A DNA stretch of 8,758 nt from Actinomycetota bacterium (GCA_005883885.1 VAYF01000105.1:1-8758); one strand, 5' to 3'; positions 1 through 6,907 are shown, counted from the stretch's first letter. The notes: a model not told the origin generated them from the sequence alone. Translations and numbers: made by a program.

Positions 1-1800
1 ATCGCCTATCCCGAGGCGAAGCTGGACCAGGCCGCGATCCCGGACTTCGCGCAGGGCGCGATGGAGAACACCGGGCTCGTGACGTATCGCGAAACGCTCC
101 TGCTCATGGACGATGCGCTCGCGACCTTCGCGGAGCGCCTCGACGTCGCGGAGACGATCGCGCACGAGCTCGCGCACATGTGGTTCGGTGACCTGGTCAC
201 GATGCGCTGGTGGAACGGGATCTGGCTGAACGAAGCGTTCGCGACCTTCATGTCCTACCTGTGCGTGGATGCGATGGAGCCGGATTGGAGGGTCTTCGAC
301 GTGTTCCAGCGCATCCGCGCGAACGCCTTCGAGATCGACGCGCTGGAGACGACGCGTCCGATCGAGTACCCGGTGCACTCGCCCAACGACGCGAGCGGCA
401 TGTTCGACACCCTCACGTACACGAAGGGCGGCGCCGTGCTTCGGATGCTGGAGCAGTGGCTTGGCCGCGACCGCTTCCGCGACGGGATCCGGCGGTACCT
501 GCGCGCCCACGCGTACGCCAACACCGAGACGCACGATCTGTGGGACGCGATCGGCGAGGAGACGGGGGAGCCGGTCCGCCGGATCATGGACGCGTGGATC
601 TTCCAGCCCGGCTACCCGGCGATCGCCGTACACCGGGACGGCGACCTGATCCGCTTCGAGCAGAAGCGCTTCAGCCCATCACATCCGGATGATCCCACCA
701 CCTGGCCGGTGCCGTTGATCGTCCGGCAGGTCTGGGCCGGTGGCGAACAGGTCGACCGCGTCCTCATCGAGCGGGAGGGGCTCCAGATCCCGTTGGTGTC
801 CGAGGATCCCGTGGTGATCGGGAACGCGGGCGGAGCGGCTTTCGTTCGGGTCTTCTACGACGACGAGCTGCGGGCCCGGCTGACCGCGCGCGCCTCCACG
901 GATCTCACGCCCGCGGAACGGCAGTGTCTGGTCGACGACGCGTGGGCGTCGGTGGTTGCCGGGGATGCGTCGGCCTCGTCGTTCATCGACCTCGTCGCGG
1001 GCTTCGCGCAGGAGACCGATCCCTCGGTCTGGCAGGCGATCGTCGCCGGGCTCGCCTGGTGTGACCGCTTCGTCGAGGGAGCGGCTCGCGAGCGGCTCCG
1101 GGACTTCGTCAGGAACCTGGTGCGGCCGGCCCTCGAACGCCTCGGATGGGAGGGGCGGCCGGAGGACCGCGATCTCGACCGCGAGCTCCGTGGCGACCTG
1201 ATCCGCGCCCTCGGGATCCTCGGGGACGACGCGGAGACGCAGGCGACCGCGCGCGAGGCGGAGTCCAGGTCGCGCACGGGCGCCGACGTGGAGCCCTCGG
1301 TGGCGGCCGCGGCGGTGGACGTGGTGGCGTTCGCCGGCGGCCCGGACGACTACGAACGGTTCCGGGCGAGCGCGAAAGACGCGGCCACGCCGCAAGAGCA
1401 CGACCGGTACCTGTACGCGCTCACGCGGTTCCGCGACAAGGACCTGTTCGAGCGGACGTTGCGGGCGACCACCACGGATGAGATCCGGGCGCAGGACACT
1501 CCGTTCGTCCTGGCGCGGGCACAGGTCAACCGGGACCTCGGGCCACGGGCGTGGCGCTTCGTTCGCGAGCGGTGGGACGACCTCCTCGGCCGGATCGCGC
1601 CCTCGAACGCGATTGCGCTCGCCGGAGGCATCCGGACGCTGACGGATCCCGATCTCGTCGCCGACGTGCAGGCGTTCTTCGAGGAGCACGACATCCCGCA
1701 GAACCACCTGATGCTGCTGCAAGCGCTCGAACGCCAGCGTGTGTTCGCTGCGCTTCGCCAGCGTGCGGCTCCGGAACTGACCGAGCGCTTCGGAGGCTGA
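1..1800 (+). CDS. pepN: M1-family zinc aminopeptidase (PepN type), 5'-truncated by the window edge
   Basis: This is a metallo-aminopeptidase that removes N-terminal residues from peptides, probably in the cytosol during peptide turnover. The frame is open from base 1, so the N-terminal part (about 250 residues, if it matches the usual ~850-residue family length) lies upstream of the window. Numbering from window residue 1, the substrate-binding GAMEN motif is at 19-23. The zinc motif HELAH is at 55-59 and is followed after exactly 18 residues by the third ligand Glu78 in NEAF. The transition-state Tyr is Tyr140 in TYTKGG. All catalytic elements are therefore present and intact. Residues from about 220 to 599 fit the helical C-terminal domain of the ERAP1/PepN type. 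ATG61 is internal to GAMEN and is not the true start. The gene ends 8 bp from a convergent dehydratase gene. The family assignment is firm. The symbol pepN is by type only. Confidence 0.95.
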   Translation: MAYPEAKLDQAAIPDFAQGAMENTGLVTYRETLLLMDDALATFAERLDVAETIAHELAHMWFGDLVTMRWWNGIWLNEAFATFMSYLCVDAMEPDWRVFDVFQRIRANAFEIDALETTRPIEYPVHSPNDASGMFDTLTYTKGGAVLRMLEQWLGRDRFRDGIRRYLRAHAYANTETHDLWDAIGEETGEPVRRIMDAWIFQPGYPAIAVHRDGDLIRFEQKRFSPSHPDDPTTWPVPLIVRQVWAGGEQVDRVLIEREGLQIPLVSEDPVVIGNAGGAAFVRVFYDDELRARLTARASTDLTPAERQCLVDDAWASVVAGDASASSFIDLVAGFAQETDPSVWQAIVAGLAWCDRFVEGAARERLRDFVRNLVRPALERLGWEGRPEDRDLDRELRGDLIRALGILGDDAETQATAREAESRSRTGADVEPSVAAAAVDVVAFAGGPDDYERFRASAKDAATPQEHDRYLYALTRFRDKDLFERTLRATTTDEIRAQDTPFVLARAQVNRDLGPRAWRFVRERWDDLLGRIAPSNAIALAGGIRTLTDPDLVADVQAFFEEHDIPQNHLMLLQALERQRVFAALRQRAAPELTERFGG

Positions 1801-1814
1801 GGTCGCCCTCAGTC
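1795..1814. terminator. Hairpin over both stop codons of a convergent gene pair
   Basis: CTGAGG (1797-1802) and CCTCAG (1807-1812) form a perfect 6-bp stem around the loop TCGC. One G·U pair and one G-C pair can extend it to 1795/1814. The TGA stop of the aminopeptidase (1798-1800) lies in the left arm, and the complement of the dehydratase stop (1809-1811) lies in the right arm. There is no T-run on either side, so this is not a classical intrinsic terminator. It may act as a bidirectional stop or as an mRNA end-protecting hairpin. Because TGA and TCA are complementary, 3 bp of the stem come free. Confidence 0.45.
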
Positions 1815-2792
1815 GGTGTCGTCCGACGCGGCCGCGGCGAGGTCGGCGGGATCCGCGTTGCCGCCGCAGACCACGAGCGCGACCCGCTCGTCGGGCTGCG
1901 GGACGTAGCCGCCCGCCAGGAGGGCCGCGAGCGGGGCCGCCGCTCCGGGCTCCGCCGCCACGCGACAGTCGTCCCATAGGAGGCGTCGCGCCCGGGTGAC
2001 GTCGTCGTCGGTCACGAGGATCACCCGCTCGACGTACCGCTGGGCGATCGCGAGCCCGATCATGCCGGCGCGCCCCGCGCCCAGCGCGTCGGCGGCCACG
2101 CCCCCGACCTCGACGTCCACCGGCTTGCCCGCCGCGAGCGCGGCGGTGAGCGTCGGGCACCGTTCCGGCTCGACGCCGATCACCCGGACGTCGCTCGCGA
2201 ACCACGCGGCGATCCCCCCGATCAGGCCGCCGCCGCCCACCGCGACGATCACGGTGTCGAGCGTCGGTTCCTGGTCCCCGAGCTCCTGGGCGAGGGTCCC
2301 CTGGCCGGCGACGACCGCCGGTTGGTCGTACGGATGCAGGAACGCCGCGCCGGTGTCGAAGGCGCGCTCCTCACAGGCCGCGAAGGCCTGTGCGTAGAAC
2401 CCGTCGACCACGTGCACGGTCGCCCCGTACGAACGGATCCGCTCGGTCTTCATCGGGGGCGACATGGAGGGAACGAAGATCTCCGCCGGATGCCCCAGAC
2501 GGTGTGCGGCGTACGCGACGGCCAGTCCGAAGTTCCCGCCCGACGCCGCGAGCACGCCCGTCTCGTCGATATCGGCGGTCAGCATCCGGTTGAACGCCCC
2601 GCGAGGCTTGAACGAGCCGGTGTGCTGCAGGAGCTCCAGCTTGAGGACGAGTCGCCCGGGGATGCCGAACGCCCCGCGCTCCATCTCGGCGACCGGCGTG
2701 TGCCGGACCCATGTCCCGAGCAGGTCGCTGGCGCTCTCCACGTCGAACCGGGTGACATCGAGGGGCTGTTCGCCCGGCGACAAGGTACCCAT
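1809..2792 (-). CDS. PLP-dependent threonine/serine dehydratase-like enzyme, single catalytic domain
   Basis: A fold-type II PLP enzyme expected to deaminate a hydroxy-amino acid (threonine, serine or a related beta-hydroxy amino acid) to a 2-oxo acid plus ammonia. From the ATG at 2792 it has 327 residues. The Schiff-base Lys is Lys62 in SFKPRGA. The substrate/carboxylate loop SGGNFG follows at about 84-89, the PLP-phosphate loop GGGGLIGG at about 186-193, and EPGAAA with the closing CGGN near the C-terminus. There is no ACT or other regulatory domain, so it resembles catabolic or serine-racemase-like members rather than feedback-controlled IlvA. An upstream in-frame ATG at 2828 would add 12 residues (TCGAPHGCIRP-like and cysteine-bearing). 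Neither start has a clear Shine-Dalgarno, and 2792 better matches the family N-terminus. The gene is divergent from the aromatic-catabolism operon and may share its control region. The family is sure. The substrate is unknown. Confidence 0.9.
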   Translation of the reverse strand: MGTLSPGEQPLDVTRFDVESASDLLGTWVRHTPVAEMERGAFGIPGRLVLKLELLQHTGSFKPRGAFNRMLTADIDETGVLAASGGNFGLAVAYAAHRLGHPAEIFVPSMSPPMKTERIRSYGATVHVVDGFYAQAFAACEERAFDTGAAFLHPYDQPAVVAGQGTLAQELGDQEPTLDTVIVAVGGGGLIGGIAAWFASDVRVIGVEPERCPTLTAALAAGKPVDVEVGGVAADALGAGRAGMIGLAIAQRYVERVILVTDDDVTRARRLLWDDCRVAAEPGAAAPLAALLAGGYVPQPDERVALVVCGGNADPADLAAAASDDTD

Positions 2793-2855
2793 CGGCCTAA
2801 TGCAACCATGCGGAGCGCCGCAGGTCATCCCGCGAGGCTGGGCGGCGCCCGCCGT

Positions 2856-2884
2856 TTGACGTGTCCCGACGTCGACCCTACCGT
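2856..2884 (+). promoter_or_regulatory. Sigma-70-like promoter of the hpaE-hpaD operon
   Basis: TTGACG (2856-2861) is separated by exactly 17 bp from TACCGT (2879-2884). The first matches the -35 consensus at 5 of 6 bases. The second fits the TAnnnT form of the -10 common in high-GC Gram-positives. Transcription would start near 2891, inside an inverted repeat. If this promoter is real, the GTG at 2861 lies in the -35 box and cannot be the start of the dehydrogenase. On the opposite strand TAGGGT (2880-2875) could be a -10 for the divergent dehydratase, but it has no good -35. Confidence 0.5.
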
Positions 2885-4435
2885 TCGTACCCGAACGACC
2901 GGCCGCGGCCGGTCAGCGCGGAGGGGCCCACCACGAGCGAGCGGACGGTCGTCGAGGAGATCGCGGTCTCCACCGATCACTGGATCGGCGGAGAGCGCGT
3001 GGCGTCGACGGAGCGGTTCGAGGACGTGTCCCCGATCGACGAGCGGGCCATCGCGGACGTCGCGCGCGGCGGATCGGCCGAAGTCCGCGCGGCCGTGGCC
3101 GCCGCGCGCGACGCCTTCGACGGCTGGCGCAGGACCGCGCCGAAGGAACGGGCGGAGATCCTGCACCGGATCGCGGACGGCGTCGAGTCGCGTGTGGCCG
3201 AGCTGGCGGCGGTGGAGACGCGCGACAACGGTTCCCTCCTGCGCTCGCATCTGCGCTCCGTGATGCCTCGGGTGGCGCGGAACTTCCGATTCTTCGCCGA
3301 CCGTCTCCTCGAGCTGGAGGGGAGCGTGGACGCCGCCTACGAGGGCAACGCGGAGCACGTCACGTGGGACCCGGCCGGCGTCACGGTCGTGATCAGCCCT
3401 TGGAACGCGCCCTTGATGCTTGCGACGTGGCGGATCGCGCCCGCGCTGGCTGCCGGGAACACGGTGGTGCAGAAGCCCCCCGAGTGGGCACCCCTCACCG
3501 CGTCCCTCCTTGCCGACGTCGCGCGCTCCGCCGGCCTCCCGGACGGCGTCTTCAACGTGGTCCAGGGTCTCGGCGAGGAGGCCGGTGCCGCGCTCACGAG
3601 CGATCCCGGCGTGGCACGCATCGCGTTCACCGGCTCGGTCGACACGGGAAGGCTGGTCGCGCGGGCGGCGGCCGAGCACCTCACGCCGGTGTCCCTCGAG
3701 CTCGGGGGGAAATCGCCGTTCCTGATCTTCGCCGATGCTGACCCCGACGCGGCGCTCGCGCAGGCGATCAACCAGTTCGACAACGCCGGCCAGGTGTGCC
3801 TCGCCGGGACCCGGCTCTTGATCGACGAGCGCATCTGGGATGACTTCATCGAGCGGTTCACCGAGGCCGCGGCGGAGATCCGCCAGGGCGACCCGCGGAA
3901 GGAGACCACCGACCTTGGACCCCTGATCACCCGCGCGCATCTCGAGCGGGTCGAGGGGTTCGTCGAACGCGCGAAGGCGGACGGAGCGCGGCTCGTCTTC
4001 GGCGGGGGCGTCGCTCCCGAGCTCGGCGGTCTCTACCATCGTCCGACGCTGTTCGTCGATGCGCCCGCCGGCTCCGAGATCCTCACGAAAGAGGTCTTCG
4101 GACCGGTCCTCACGGCGCAGCCGTTCGCGGACGAGGATGAGGCGGTCGCGCTCGCGAACGCCACCGACTTCGGCCTTGCCGCCACCGTCTACACATCGGA
4201 CCTCGCCCGTGCCCAGCGCATCTCCGAGCGGCTCGTCGCCGGGACGGTGTGGGTCAATTGCTTCTTCGTGCGCGACCTCAACGCTCCGTTCGGTGGGTCG
4301 AAGGACTCCGGGGTCGGTCGCGAGGGGGGCGTGTGGAGCTTCGATTTCTACGCAGACGTGAAGAACACGGTCGTCGCGCCCGCGCAGCCGACGCGCGATC
4401 GTCCAGCGGAGGGCGAGCAGGAGGGGAGGACCTGA
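2861..4435 (+). CDS. hpaE: 5-carboxymethyl-2-hydroxymuconate semialdehyde dehydrogenase-like ALDH
   Basis: An NAD(P)-dependent aldehyde dehydrogenase that would oxidise the semialdehyde made by meta ring cleavage to the dicarboxylic acid. Numbering from GTG2861 (524 residues), it has SPWNAP with Asn182 (oxyanion hole), Lys205 in QKPPEW (cofactor site), FTGS at 256-259 (Rossmann loop), Glu280 in LELGGKS and the nucleophile Cys313 in GQVCLAGTR. The tail NCFFVRDLNAPFGG followed by GREGGVWSFDFY is the signature of the HpaE/XylG group, and the NxFFVRDL form favours HpaE. The start is in doubt. GTG2861 is the only canonical in-frame start, but residues 1-35 look non-coding and overlap a promoter and palindromes. 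Codon 36 (GTC, 2966-2968), preceded by GAGGAG at 2954-2959, would give 489 residues, the usual family length. The stop is 3 bp before the dioxygenase start. Confidence 0.88.
   Translation: MSRRRPYRSYPNDRPRPVSAEGPTTSERTVVEEIAVSTDHWIGGERVASTERFEDVSPIDERAIADVARGGSAEVRAAVAAARDAFDGWRRTAPKERAEILHRIADGVESRVAELAAVETRDNGSLLRSHLRSVMPRVARNFRFFADRLLELEGSVDAAYEGNAEHVTWDPAGVTVVISPWNAPLMLATWRIAPALAAGNTVVQKPPEWAPLTASLLADVARSAGLPDGVFNVVQGLGEEAGAALTSDPGVARIAFTGSVDTGRLVARAAAEHLTPVSLELGGKSPFLIFADADPDAALAQAINQFDNAGQVCLAGTRLLIDERIWDDFIERFTEAAAEIRQGDPRKETTDLGPLITRAHLERVEGFVERAKADGARLVFGGGVAPELGGLYHRPTLFVDAPAGSEILTKEVFGPVLTAQPFADEDEAVALANATDFGLAATVYTSDLARAQRISERLVAGTVWVNCFFVRDLNAPFGGSKDSGVGREGGVWSFDFYADVKNTVVAPAQPTRDRPAEGEQEGRT
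2882..2897. promoter_or_regulatory. Inverted repeat over the -10/transcription start, operator candidate
   Basis: CGTTCG and CGAACG form a perfect 6-bp inverted repeat with the 4-bp spacer TACC, overlapping the end of the predicted -10 and the predicted start site. This is a typical position for a dimeric repressor. No regulator gene is in the window, so the family cannot be named. Six-bp repeats arise by chance in GC-rich DNA, so the support comes mainly from its position. Confidence 0.4.
2897..2914. promoter_or_regulatory. Perfect 18-bp palindrome downstream of the predicted transcription start
   Basis: GACCGGCCGCGGCCGGTC is a perfect palindrome with no spacer. It starts one base inside the end of the upstream inverted repeat and sits about +7 to +24 from the predicted start site. 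It may be a second operator or a very stable 5'-leader hairpin. Nine matched base pairs in a row are uncommon by chance even at this GC content. Confidence 0.45.
2954..2959 (+). promoter_or_regulatory. Ribosome-binding site placed for a GTC start of hpaE
   Basis: GAGGAG lies 6 nt before the in-frame codon GTC at 2966-2968, which is ideal Shine-Dalgarno spacing. The residues that follow (STDHWIGG) match where family members begin. No ATG, GTG or TTG exists in frame between 2864 and this point. This supports a start near 2966, either at an unusual codon or at a base miscall of GTG. Confidence 0.4.
4421..4430 (+). promoter_or_regulatory. Ribosome-binding site of hpaD
   Basis: The purine run GAGGGGAGGA ends 8 nt before ATG 4439. 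It lies inside the last codons of the dehydrogenase gene and fixes the dioxygenase start. It also supports translation of the two genes from one mRNA. Confidence 0.75.
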
Positions 4436-4438
4436 GCC

Positions 4439-5338
4439 ATGGGTGAGGTCGTCGGAGCCGGACTCGTCGCGCACGTGCCCACGATCATGCTGCCCGAAGA
4501 GGTCCGGCTGCAGATCAACGAGGGCAAGGAGATCAGCCTGGTTCCGGGGCTGCATCGGCTGCGGTCCGAGGTGGTCGATCGCCTGCACCCCGACGTCGTG
4601 ATCGTCTTCGACACGCACTGGGAATCGACGTTCGAGCACATCGTGACGTCGCATGAACGACGGCAAGGCCATTTCACGAGCCACGAGCTCCCGCGGGGGA
4701 TGAGCGCGATCCCGTACGACATCCCGGGGGACCCGGGACTCGCGCGCGCGATCGCGCATCAGGCGGAGGGGCGCGACGACATCTGGATCTTGGCCTGCGA
4801 CGACCCGTACCTTCCGATCTTCTACGGGACGGTCAACGTCTGGACGTTCCTCGGCGATCCGGCGACCGCCTGGATCAGCGTTGCGGTCAACCAGACGTGC
4901 ACCACGGAGGACTTCCTGCTGTTCGGCGAGTTGATCGGCAACGCGATCGCCGGCCTGGATCGGCGCGTGGTGCTGCTCGCGTCAGGTGGCATGACCCACC
5001 GGTTCTTCCGGTTCCGCGAGCTCCGGCAGCACGAGGCGAGCGACCCGAGCCGCAACCTGTTCTCGCCGGAGGCCTGGGCAGCGGACCGGCACGTGCTGGA
5101 CATGCTGCAGAAGGGAGACCACGCCGGCGCGATCGACTGGATGCCGGAGTACCGGAAGCACGCCCCCGAGGGGAAGTTCGGGCACTACCTGATGATGGCG
5201 GCCGCGATCGGCGGCGCGCGATGCCAAGCACCCGGGGAGCTGTTCAGCGAGTATGAGGCGTCCGTCGGCACCGGCCAGGTGCACGTGTGGTTCGAGCGGC
5301 CGGGCGACGGTTGGACGGGAGAAGGCACGGCGGCCTGA
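4439..5338 (+). CDS. hpaD: Homoprotocatechuate 2,3-dioxygenase-like class III extradiol dioxygenase (LigB superfamily)
   Basis: A 299-residue non-haem Fe(II) ring-cleavage dioxygenase expected to open 3,4-dihydroxyphenylacetate or a similar catechol to the hydroxymuconic semialdehyde. The expected metal ligands are visible: His12 in AHVP, His60 in VFDTHW and Glu244 in APEGKFGHY. The acid-base His187 is in ASGGMTHRF. THWE, TSHELP at 80-85, FYGT at 128-131 and the terminal SVGTGQ at 275-280 match the E. coli-type HpaD, not the vicinal-oxygen-chelate type I enzymes. Tyr129 in FYGT sits where LigB has a second-sphere His, as I recall for HpaD. ATG 4439 has a strong Shine-Dalgarno and lies 3 bp after the dehydrogenase stop, so the pair is cotranscribed and catalyses consecutive steps. 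Substrate preference within catechols cannot be read from the sequence. A relative acting on another side-chain-bearing catechol is possible. Confidence 0.9.
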   Translation: MGEVVGAGLVAHVPTIMLPEEVRLQINEGKEISLVPGLHRLRSEVVDRLHPDVVIVFDTHWESTFEHIVTSHERRQGHFTSHELPRGMSAIPYDIPGDPGLARAIAHQAEGRDDIWILACDDPYLPIFYGTVNVWTFLGDPATAWISVAVNQTCTTEDFLLFGELIGNAIAGLDRRVVLLASGGMTHRFFRFRELRQHEASDPSRNLFSPEAWAADRHVLDMLQKGDHAGAIDWMPEYRKHAPEGKFGHYLMMAAAIGGARCQAPGELFSEYEASVGTGQVHVWFERPGDGWTGEGTAA

Positions 5339-5360
5339 TCCGGCCGACGACAGAGCCCGC

Positions 5361-5370
5361 GAGGGGGGGA
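5361..5370 (+). promoter_or_regulatory. Ribosome-binding site of the permease gene
   Basis: GAGGGGGGGA lies 5 nt before ATG 5376 and selects it over the longer open frame starting at 5253 and over the second ATG at 5391, which has no such site. Confidence 0.7.
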
Positions 5371-5375
5371 TCTTC

Positions 5376-5402
5376 ATGGCAAACCAGTCCATGGCAAACC
5401 AG
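5376..5402 (+). repeat. Tandem duplication of the permease start (15-bp period)
   Basis: The 12-mer ATGGCAAACCAG occurs at 5376-5387 and again, in frame, at 5391-5402, separated by TCC. The protein therefore begins MANQS-MANQE. Only the first copy has a Shine-Dalgarno. It looks like a recent small tandem duplication that left the reading frame intact. Confidence 0.85.
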
Positions 5403-6854
5403 GAAGGGTCGGGCTATGAACGGCTGGGCGCGGCGAAGCTTTCCCTGTGGGATTGCATCGCCCAGTCCGTCGGATTCATCGGGCCCGTGTTCTCGACCGC
5501 GTTCGTCTTCCCTCTGCTGATGGGTGTGCTCTCCGCGTCCGGCAAGGGCGCAGGCGTCGCGGCGCCGCTTGCCGTCCTCATCTCCGCCGTCGGCATCTTC
5601 GCGCTCGGCTGGATCGTGGCTCAGTACGCGAAACGCATCCATGCGGCGGGCTCGCTGTACGACTACGTGTCGAACGGGCTCGGATCGACCATCGGCTCGG
5701 CGGCCGGATGGCTCTACTACGGCGGGGCGATCGCATTGACGGTCGGCCTTGGCGTTTTCATCGGAGGATTCATCCACGACACGATCCTCACGGAGTTCAA
5801 CAAGGAACCACTGCCGGTTTGGGCGTGGAACGTGATCTGGGCCGTCGTGCTGTTCTTCGTCCTGTACTTGGGGGTGAAGCTGTCAACGCGGTTGCAACTC
5901 GGTCTCGCCCTCGTGTCGATGCTCGTGCTGCTGGCGTTCAACATCTACGTGATCGCGAAGGTGGGGAGCGGCAACGACCTCGGCAAGGCGTTCGATCCGA
6001 GCGGATCCACCACGGGGACCTTGAGCGGGGTCCTCTTCGGGGTCCTCTACGGGCTACTCATCTTCGTCGGGTTCGAAACCGCCGCGAATCTGGCTGAGGA
6101 GACGTCGCAACCGAAGCGGCAGATCCCGAGGGCTGTTCTCCTGTCGGTCGCCATCGTCTCGGTCTTCTATCTCATCGGTTCCTACACGCAGGTCGCCGGG
6201 TTCCATTTCAGCCTGGAGACGTTCTCGACTCCCGACGTCTTCCTCGCCCCGGTGTTCGCGCTCGGCGGCCAGTACAGTTCCACCGGTACGGTCCGGCTGC
6301 TCGAGCTCATCGTGTTGCTCGACATGATGGCGGTCGGGATCGGTGCCGCGGTCGCTTCCACGAGAGGTGTCTTCGCGATGTCGCGGGATCGCCGCCTCCC
6401 GGGCATGCTGGCGAAGGTGTCTGCACGCTTCGGGACCCCTGCGGGCGCGATCGTGTTCCTGATGGTCATCCAAGCCGTGCTGATCTGGGCGACCCAAGCG
6501 TGGACATCGCTGTTCGCATTGCCCGACACGCCCCACTACGCGGCGATCTTCGGGTGGATGTCAACGTTTGGAGCGTTCGCCCTCGTGGTCGTGTATCTGA
6601 TGATGTCGGTCGGGGCTCTCCTCGGGCTCCGGGATCACCCGAATCGGGTCGGACTGTGGATCGCGGCGCTGCTCGGCATCGCCGTCACCGGAGGGGCGGT
6701 GTACGGAGCCTTCTATCAGGTGAAGAGCCCCACACTGCTCGCGCCGATGTACGCGGCGGTCCTGTTCGCGATCGGGCTGGTCGCGGCGCTCCTCTTCAAG
6801 GGTCGTCAACCCGCGCGCATCGCCCTTCCGGAGCTCCGAACGCATCAGGAGTAA
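5376..6854 (+). CDS. APC-superfamily amino acid/amine permease
   Basis: A 492-residue inner-membrane secondary transporter with about 12 hydrophobic segments (LeuT fold). TM1 (about 28-52) carries the broken-helix stretch VGFIGPVFS. TM6 has IFVGFETAANLAEET (229-243), the hallmark FxGFExxxxLxEE, followed by PKRQIPRAV. The cytoplasmic signature ASTRGVFAMSRDRRLP is at 327-342. These assign it to the amino acid-polyamine-organocation group, which usually imports amino acids or amines by proton symport or exchange. It follows the dioxygenase gene by 37 bp with no terminator, so it probably imports the precursor of the catechol handled upstream, for example an aromatic amino acid or amine. That substrate is inference. 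The first ten residues, MANQSMANQE, come from a tandem duplication at the start codon. Extending the frame upstream to 5253 would overlap hpaD and is not supported. Confidence 0.92.
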   Translation: MANQSMANQEGSGYERLGAAKLSLWDCIAQSVGFIGPVFSTAFVFPLLMGVLSASGKGAGVAAPLAVLISAVGIFALGWIVAQYAKRIHAAGSLYDYVSNGLGSTIGSAAGWLYYGGAIALTVGLGVFIGGFIHDTILTEFNKEPLPVWAWNVIWAVVLFFVLYLGVKLSTRLQLGLALVSMLVLLAFNIYVIAKVGSGNDLGKAFDPSGSTTGTLSGVLFGVLYGLLIFVGFETAANLAEETSQPKRQIPRAVLLSVAIVSVFYLIGSYTQVAGFHFSLETFSTPDVFLAPVFALGGQYSSTGTVRLLELIVLLDMMAVGIGAAVASTRGVFAMSRDRRLPGMLAKVSARFGTPAGAIVFLMVIQAVLIWATQAWTSLFALPDTPHYAAIFGWMSTFGAFALVVVYLMMSVGALLGLRDHPNRVGLWIAALLGIAVTGGAVYGAFYQVKSPTLLAPMYAAVLFAIGLVAALLFKGRQPARIALPELRTHQE

Positions 6855-6874
6855 GGGACCAAGGGGCCGGGACC

Positions 6875-6890
6875 CCGGAAGGTGTTCCGG
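6875..6890 (+). other. Intercistronic hairpin between permease and LLM oxidoreductase genes
   Basis: CCGGAA and TTCCGG form a perfect 6-bp stem with the tetraloop GGTG in the 53-bp gap. No T-run follows, so it is not an intrinsic terminator. It could tune expression of the downstream gene or mark a processing site. GGAAGG (6877-6882) overlaps it and is too far (25 nt) from the next start to be a ribosome-binding site. Confidence 0.4.
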
Positions 6891-6907
6891 CCGCTCCCCC
6901 GATCCCA

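Noticed and set aside
679..2205. Long open frame of 508 codons on the minus strand opposite the aminopeptidase
   Set aside because: Low-complexity arginine-rich translation spanning two real genes in the wrong frame. It is antisense to an M1 peptidase with all motifs.
2322..3263. Plus-strand open frame crossing the dehydratase and dehydrogenase starts
   Set aside because: It overlaps two well-supported genes and has a composition-driven R/G/P-rich translation with no recognisable domain.
2825..4759. Long open frame of 644 codons on the minus strand opposite hpaE
   Set aside because: The translation is rich in R, G, D and P with no family motif, and it lies antisense to a clear ALDH with an intact active site. 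It is a mirror effect of high GC third positions.
5253..5375. N-terminal extension of the permease
   Set aside because: It would overlap the hpaD coding region, while ATG 5376 has a strong Shine-Dalgarno 5 nt upstream.
6500..6907. N-terminal extension of the LLM protein into the permease gene
   Set aside because: The extension is R/G/A-rich shadow sequence. LLM homology begins at ATG 6908.
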